The notes beneath the pieces are model-generated. The model was not told the origin of the DNA and made no database searches. It saw nothing but the letters and a program-made list of their open reading frames with translations. A stretch of 64,000 nucleotides of DNA from Strigamia acuminata (Eukaryota; Arthropoda; Chilopoda; Geophilomorpha; Linotaeniidae), in contig OX442315.1 of NCBI GenBank assembly GCA_949358305.1, positions 23,402,427-23,466,426 on the forward strand. Reading direction: 5' to 3'. Below, in pieces: positions 60,401 to 64,000 of the stretch. Position numbers and translations under genes: made by a program. Numbering within the stretch: the stretch's first letter is position 1; the number at the start of each line of letters is the position of its first letter.

Positions 60401-61597
60401 CAAAAACGGGTGTAGCAGCTAAACAATTTCGTAGTGTTAAAATCAAATCTTCTTTCGTTACGCCGTGAGGATTATTAGAAGGCTGTAAAAGATATTCTAA
60501 TTAAACAAATATCAATTAAGCGTTAGAAAGATATTATACCGGGGAAAAATCAATTGGAAAATAGCAGGAAATGACTTCAAAAAATTCTTCAGCCAAATGC
60601 CCTAAATAAACAGAAACAAAACATCATCACAAGTCAAATAATTCATTTAAACACAACTTTTTAAATACCTAAATGAAATTTTTGAAGAATAAAAGGTATT
60701 GTTTTAAATAAAATCATCAAACTTCGCGGATCTTTTTCACCATCCATAGCTTGGATAAAACCAAGAATAAAATCAGCCGCAACTTCTTGTAATTCTATAA
60801 AAAGAAAAAAAAAAACACTTTACTATGAACTATAATAAATACATCTGTCACTTAATACCATCGACACATTTGTAAACAAGGTTTGCTAAAATGATGTAAA
60901 TTCCTTGACGTGTACTCTGTCCAAAAGTTTGGGTTTGTATGTCCTGAAATAATGCCTTGAATGCAATTGTTGCACATCCCTTTGGTATCAATGAATAATT
61001 TGTCTGCAAAACCAAAATTTAAACTTTGTTAGAACCGGAAAAGCATAACGTGTTTACTCATTTTCATACCAATGTAACTAAACTTCTTATTACATACGGT
61101 ATTACTAAATGCTGGTCCTTGAGACGATCGACACAGAACGTTATCAAAAAGCTAACTGATAAAGACAAATTCATTCATTAACAAAAATATCATCTTTTGT
61201 GTATAAAGTATAATTTACTTTCATCTAGGTTCAGCTTATTTTGAGGTATACGTTGTAAAAACTCGGCAAATAAACAAATTCCACAAACTCTGTCCTGCAC
61301 ATTCACATCTGTTAATTGTGGTCTAGAAAAATAAAATTAATTGTATAAAAATAATCAATGAATAAGTTGTGCTAATTACTCCAAACATTCCACAATCTGC
61401 AATAAATTGACATCGGATTTGTGCAGACCTGTTATGAAACAACAAAAGATGACTAATCAGTTGTATTTTAAGTATTAGCTTCGATAATTACCGTTAACTA
61501 TCTCTTGAAAGGAGTTAAATCCTTCCAAAACCGTACCATCGTTATCACTACTTTGTAAATGGTTCACACAACGTTCAATCAATTCTTTCACACTCAT
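57433..61597 (-). CDS. MMS19: MMS19, cytosolic iron-sulfur cluster targeting protein
   Basis: Twenty exons on the minus strand join in phase from ATG at 61597 to TAA at 57433, giving 971 residues (human 1030). Rightmost ones are 61492-61597, 61380-61428, 61219-61322, 61070-61155 and 60859-61003; leftmost ones are 58046-58393, 57905-57987, 57673-57843 and 57433-57597. It is all-helical HEAT-repeat sequence. Family landmarks are ISCYFPIDFSP...HGVTKEDLILTLR, SECQKYLCEPELKLMHPSA, MLTWLTKALVLRGHP, AIVRIMYRQRFY and the C-terminal LGDKKRLVRQVAV. MMS19 with CIAO1 and CIAO2B delivers Fe-S clusters to nuclear helicases and polymerases such as XPD and POLD1, so it is needed for repair and replication. 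It is divergent from UBTD, 271 bases apart. Confidence 0.95.
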
Positions 61598-61868
61598 TTT
61601 GAAAAGACGAGATTTCTTTTATCCCAATATCTTCGCCATCTTTTGTCAATTTAATAGAATAGTCCAATGATTTATTCGTCGCTTAGCCACCGCTGAAAAT
61701 TAACTACAAGATTCGTCCTATCGTTTGTCTGTTAACCCTGGCGCTAGGTCCTCTGGGCCAGGTGTGCACAAATGATTTTTTTCTTTACATTTTTCGTAGT
61801 CAAATGCCGCATAGCTTTATATATTTTGTCATTTTTCAGCCAAGTGAATAATGATGTGAAGTGAAAAT
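61598..61868. promoter_or_regulatory. Bidirectional promoter between MMS19 and UBTD
   Basis: Only 271 bases separate the two divergent start codons, so a shared promoter is likely. It includes CTGTTAACCCTGGCGCTAGG near 61727-61746. No motif is decisive. Confidence 0.5.
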
Positions 61869-62923
61869 ATGGGTGGATGCATCGGCTTACAGAGAGACAG
61901 GGGGACGTCGTCCACAGTCGAAACGTCTGATATAGTCTCAACTCATCAAGGTACCTCTTTACTTCACCTCCGATTTTCCAAAGGGTGAAAAATAATTTAT
62001 TCACCTTTTTTGGACATGACTAAACAAATTTTTACCTTCACATTTCTTTCAATATAAAATTTTAATTTTATTTTTTCTTTCAATTTTTAAATTTTTTTAA
62101 CAATTTCTTTTATAGTCAGCGTTGGTAAGAACCAATTACTTAAACACGAACGATTAAAATGGAAATCGGACGTTCCTCTAACTGATGGCCAGTTACGAAG
62201 CAAGAGAGATGAGTTTTGGGATACTGCACCTGCATTTGACGGCCGTAAAGAGATTTGGGACGCTCTCAAAGCTGCAGCATACGCCGCCGAGTGTAATGAT
62301 TATACTTTAGCTCAGGCCATAATTGACGGAGCTAATATATCATTACCTAGCGGTAAAAAATGCATTTTATTGGCTTTAGATTAGTGCAGTGATTAATTTA
62401 TTCCGATATTTGTAGGTACTTTGACCGATTGCTACGATGAACTTGGTAATAGATATCAATTGCCAGTTTATTGTTTGAGCGCTCCTGTTAATATGATTGA
62501 AGAAAATGGGGATCACGATGCAATTTCAGATGCTGAGCAATCGGCTTCAGGCGCTGAAGTTTTTATTAAAGTACAATTAACATCATTTTATGCAATTTAT
62601 TTTTACGTATTTTTAAAAATTATTTTCAAAGGTTCGCCTGTCTACAACTGGAAAAGATTTGAAATTATCCGTCCGCACTTCAGACACTATGGCGATTGCT
62701 AAACGGCGGTTACAGGTGTATGAAAATGTGGACCCAGCGCGACAGAGATGGTTTTTTTCTGGTAAATTGCTCAATGATAAATTAAAAATTGAAGAAGCAA
62801 AAATACCTGCAGGTTATGTCGTGCAAGTGAGTCCGAACATCGGTTTTTTGGTGTTTGAAAGTGCTAATTTTGTTTATATATTACTAATAGGTTGTAATCG
62901 CGCCCGAAGAGGTTTTAAGCTGA
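61869..62923 (+). CDS. UBTD2: UBTD1/UBTD2, ubiquitin-domain-containing protein
   Basis: Exons 61869-61950, 62116-62352, 62416-62570, 62632-62826 and 62891-62923 join in phase to 233 residues (human UBTD2 234). It starts MGGCIG, a probable N-myristoylation plus cysteine site, then the UBTD N-terminal binding domain ([49 protein letters not shown]), [18 protein letters not shown], and a C-terminal ubiquitin-like fold ([19 protein letters not shown] to YVVQVVIAPEE). UBTD proteins bind UBE2D-class E2 enzymes and tune ubiquitin signalling. The final exon codes only ten residues; it was chosen because the frame and the VVQV ending agree with the family. Vertebrates have two paralogues, and this may be the single parent copy. 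Confidence 0.94.
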
Positions 62924-64000
62924 TGTCAATCCAATTTAAACTACTATGCTTTACTTTTTTTATGGATTTAAGGTGAAGTTTTGTTTTTCTCGAGAACAAT
63001 GATCGGTTTTGGTTATTTTATTTATTGTACTTATTGTATTTTTAGAACACTCGCTGCCTTGTAAATAGATTTTAAATAATGAACATGCAATTATTAACAA
63101 GACGAAGTGCGGAAGTTGAATAATACGGTAGCATTACTAATTATAAGAGATTTAAATTGCCTAATGAAAATCAGGGCTGACATACCCATTAACTTTGTTT
63201 TCATTTTACTTAAAACTCATATTTGATATTTGTAATTGTATTGTGTTCTGCCTCAAATGAGTATCTGCATTCATAGCATTTTTCTAAGCACCTACTACTC
63301 AAATTAATTCTGGGGTTTGAATTCTCACACGAACCTTGATCATGAGGTTATAATTTTTTTACCAATACATTGTTTTACGTTTCAATTTGTTTTGCTCAAT
63401 GAGGTTTATATTTTACTTAAAAGAAATGTGATCTAGAATTATTATTATTTTACTTTTAAAATGAAATAATGAAAGATGAAATACGTTTGCATGGATTTTT
63501 GGATTTTGTTGTGTAATAGCGCAAAATGAGAGTTATTGGGGCAAGTATTGTATACATTAAATAGATATTGTAACGCTTTTTTTAAATGTGGTATAAAAAG
63601 TGAAAAGCATCTTCCATGGAAAGAATTTTTGTTAAAAAAAATGTAAATTAAACAATTTTTATGCAGCCTCGTTCTAGTGTGTTTCTTTTTATTTTACACA
63701 AGTTTTTACGAAAATTTATTGCTTCAATTTTAAGGTAAGTGGAGAAAAATAAACTTAAATTGATTGTGCAGTAGTTATTACATATTTTAATAATTAATAA
63801 AGAAAAAAACACCACATGACGAGTTCGGCCAATGGAAGTTTTTATTTCGTCATGTAAAAATTAAGAACATTTATCATTCAAGCATGGTATAATAATACCG
63901 GTAATATTTTTTTTACTAAAATTAGTTAAACTATCGCATTAACTAGTAACAAGCCGGATATTAATTTGTGTCACTAGGCTCCAGCACTAAACAGCAAAGT
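62924..64000. other. 3' region of UBTD to the window end
   Basis: AT-rich, with no coding sequence recognised on either strand. AATAAA-type signals occur near 63750 and 63795, so a UTR of up to about 0.9 kb is possible. Confidence 0.5.

Overview
This is animal nuclear DNA, most probably from an arthropod. It is AT-rich and gene-dense. Most genes are split by many short GT-AG introns (about 45-80 bases), and every assigned gene product is a standard metazoan protein. The best taxonomic hint is a tandem pair of intronless Tret1-type facilitated trehalose/sugar transporters, a family typical of arthropods. No bacterial, plasmid, CRISPR or viral content was seen. Exon chains below were built by hand from splice signals, reading-frame phase and remembered family sequence; no search was run.

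Layout, left to right: 3' part of the mitochondrial RNA helicase SUPV3L1 (+, 1-2144); casein kinase 1 alpha (-, 3633-5958); a coiled-coil F-box/LRR-like protein (+, 6453-8317); rhotekin with at least one likely alternative first exon (+, 8467/11821-16099); a small coiled-coil protein that may be the kinetochore subunit NSL1 (+, 16741-17654); a repeat-bearing spacer; an intronless SLC35G1-like transporter (+, 19564-20631); a spacer with short inverted-repeat elements; FBXW4 (+, 22768-24496); a PLPP4/5-like lipid phosphatase (-, 24688-25870); the SNARE Sec20/BNIP1 (+, 26281-27246); CREBRF (-, 29125-31844) with a long 3' UTR; PRADC1 (+, 34116-35014); two tandem COMTD1-like methyltransferases (-, 35341-37032 and 38075-39147); a repeat-rich spacer with a strong hairpin; TEX261 (-, 41006-42083); two Tret1 copies (+, 43082-44491 and 45254-46678); UIMC1/RAP80 (-, 47515-50257); TBC1D12/14 (+, 50728-56336); MMS19 (-, 57433-61597); UBTD1/2 (+, 61869-62923).

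Several neighbours are head-to-head with short shared upstream regions (CSNK1A1/F-box gene, PLPP/BNIP1, UIMC1/TBC1D12-14, MMS19/UBTD). Some of these, and other upstream regions, carry full CRE palindromes (TGACGTCA), CTCF-like motifs or an AAGATGGCG motif. The genes do not form one pathway. There are loose themes: ER-Golgi and endosomal traffic (BNIP1, TEX261, TBC1D12/14), ubiquitin/F-box biology (two F-box genes, UIMC1, UBTD), genome maintenance (UIMC1, MMS19) and sugar/nutrient transport and signalling (Tret1 pair, CREBRF).

The most interesting unexplained signals are: a 23-bp-arm hairpin at 39525-39584; three 36-bp repeats each with a POU-octamer-like core upstream of CREBRF; a phase-compatible extra exon with WYR repeats inside a TBC1D12/14 intron; a duplicated splice donor in one COMTD1 copy; several MITE-like inverted-repeat elements; and a possible alternative rhotekin promoter. 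I found nothing that clearly forms a new multi-gene system.
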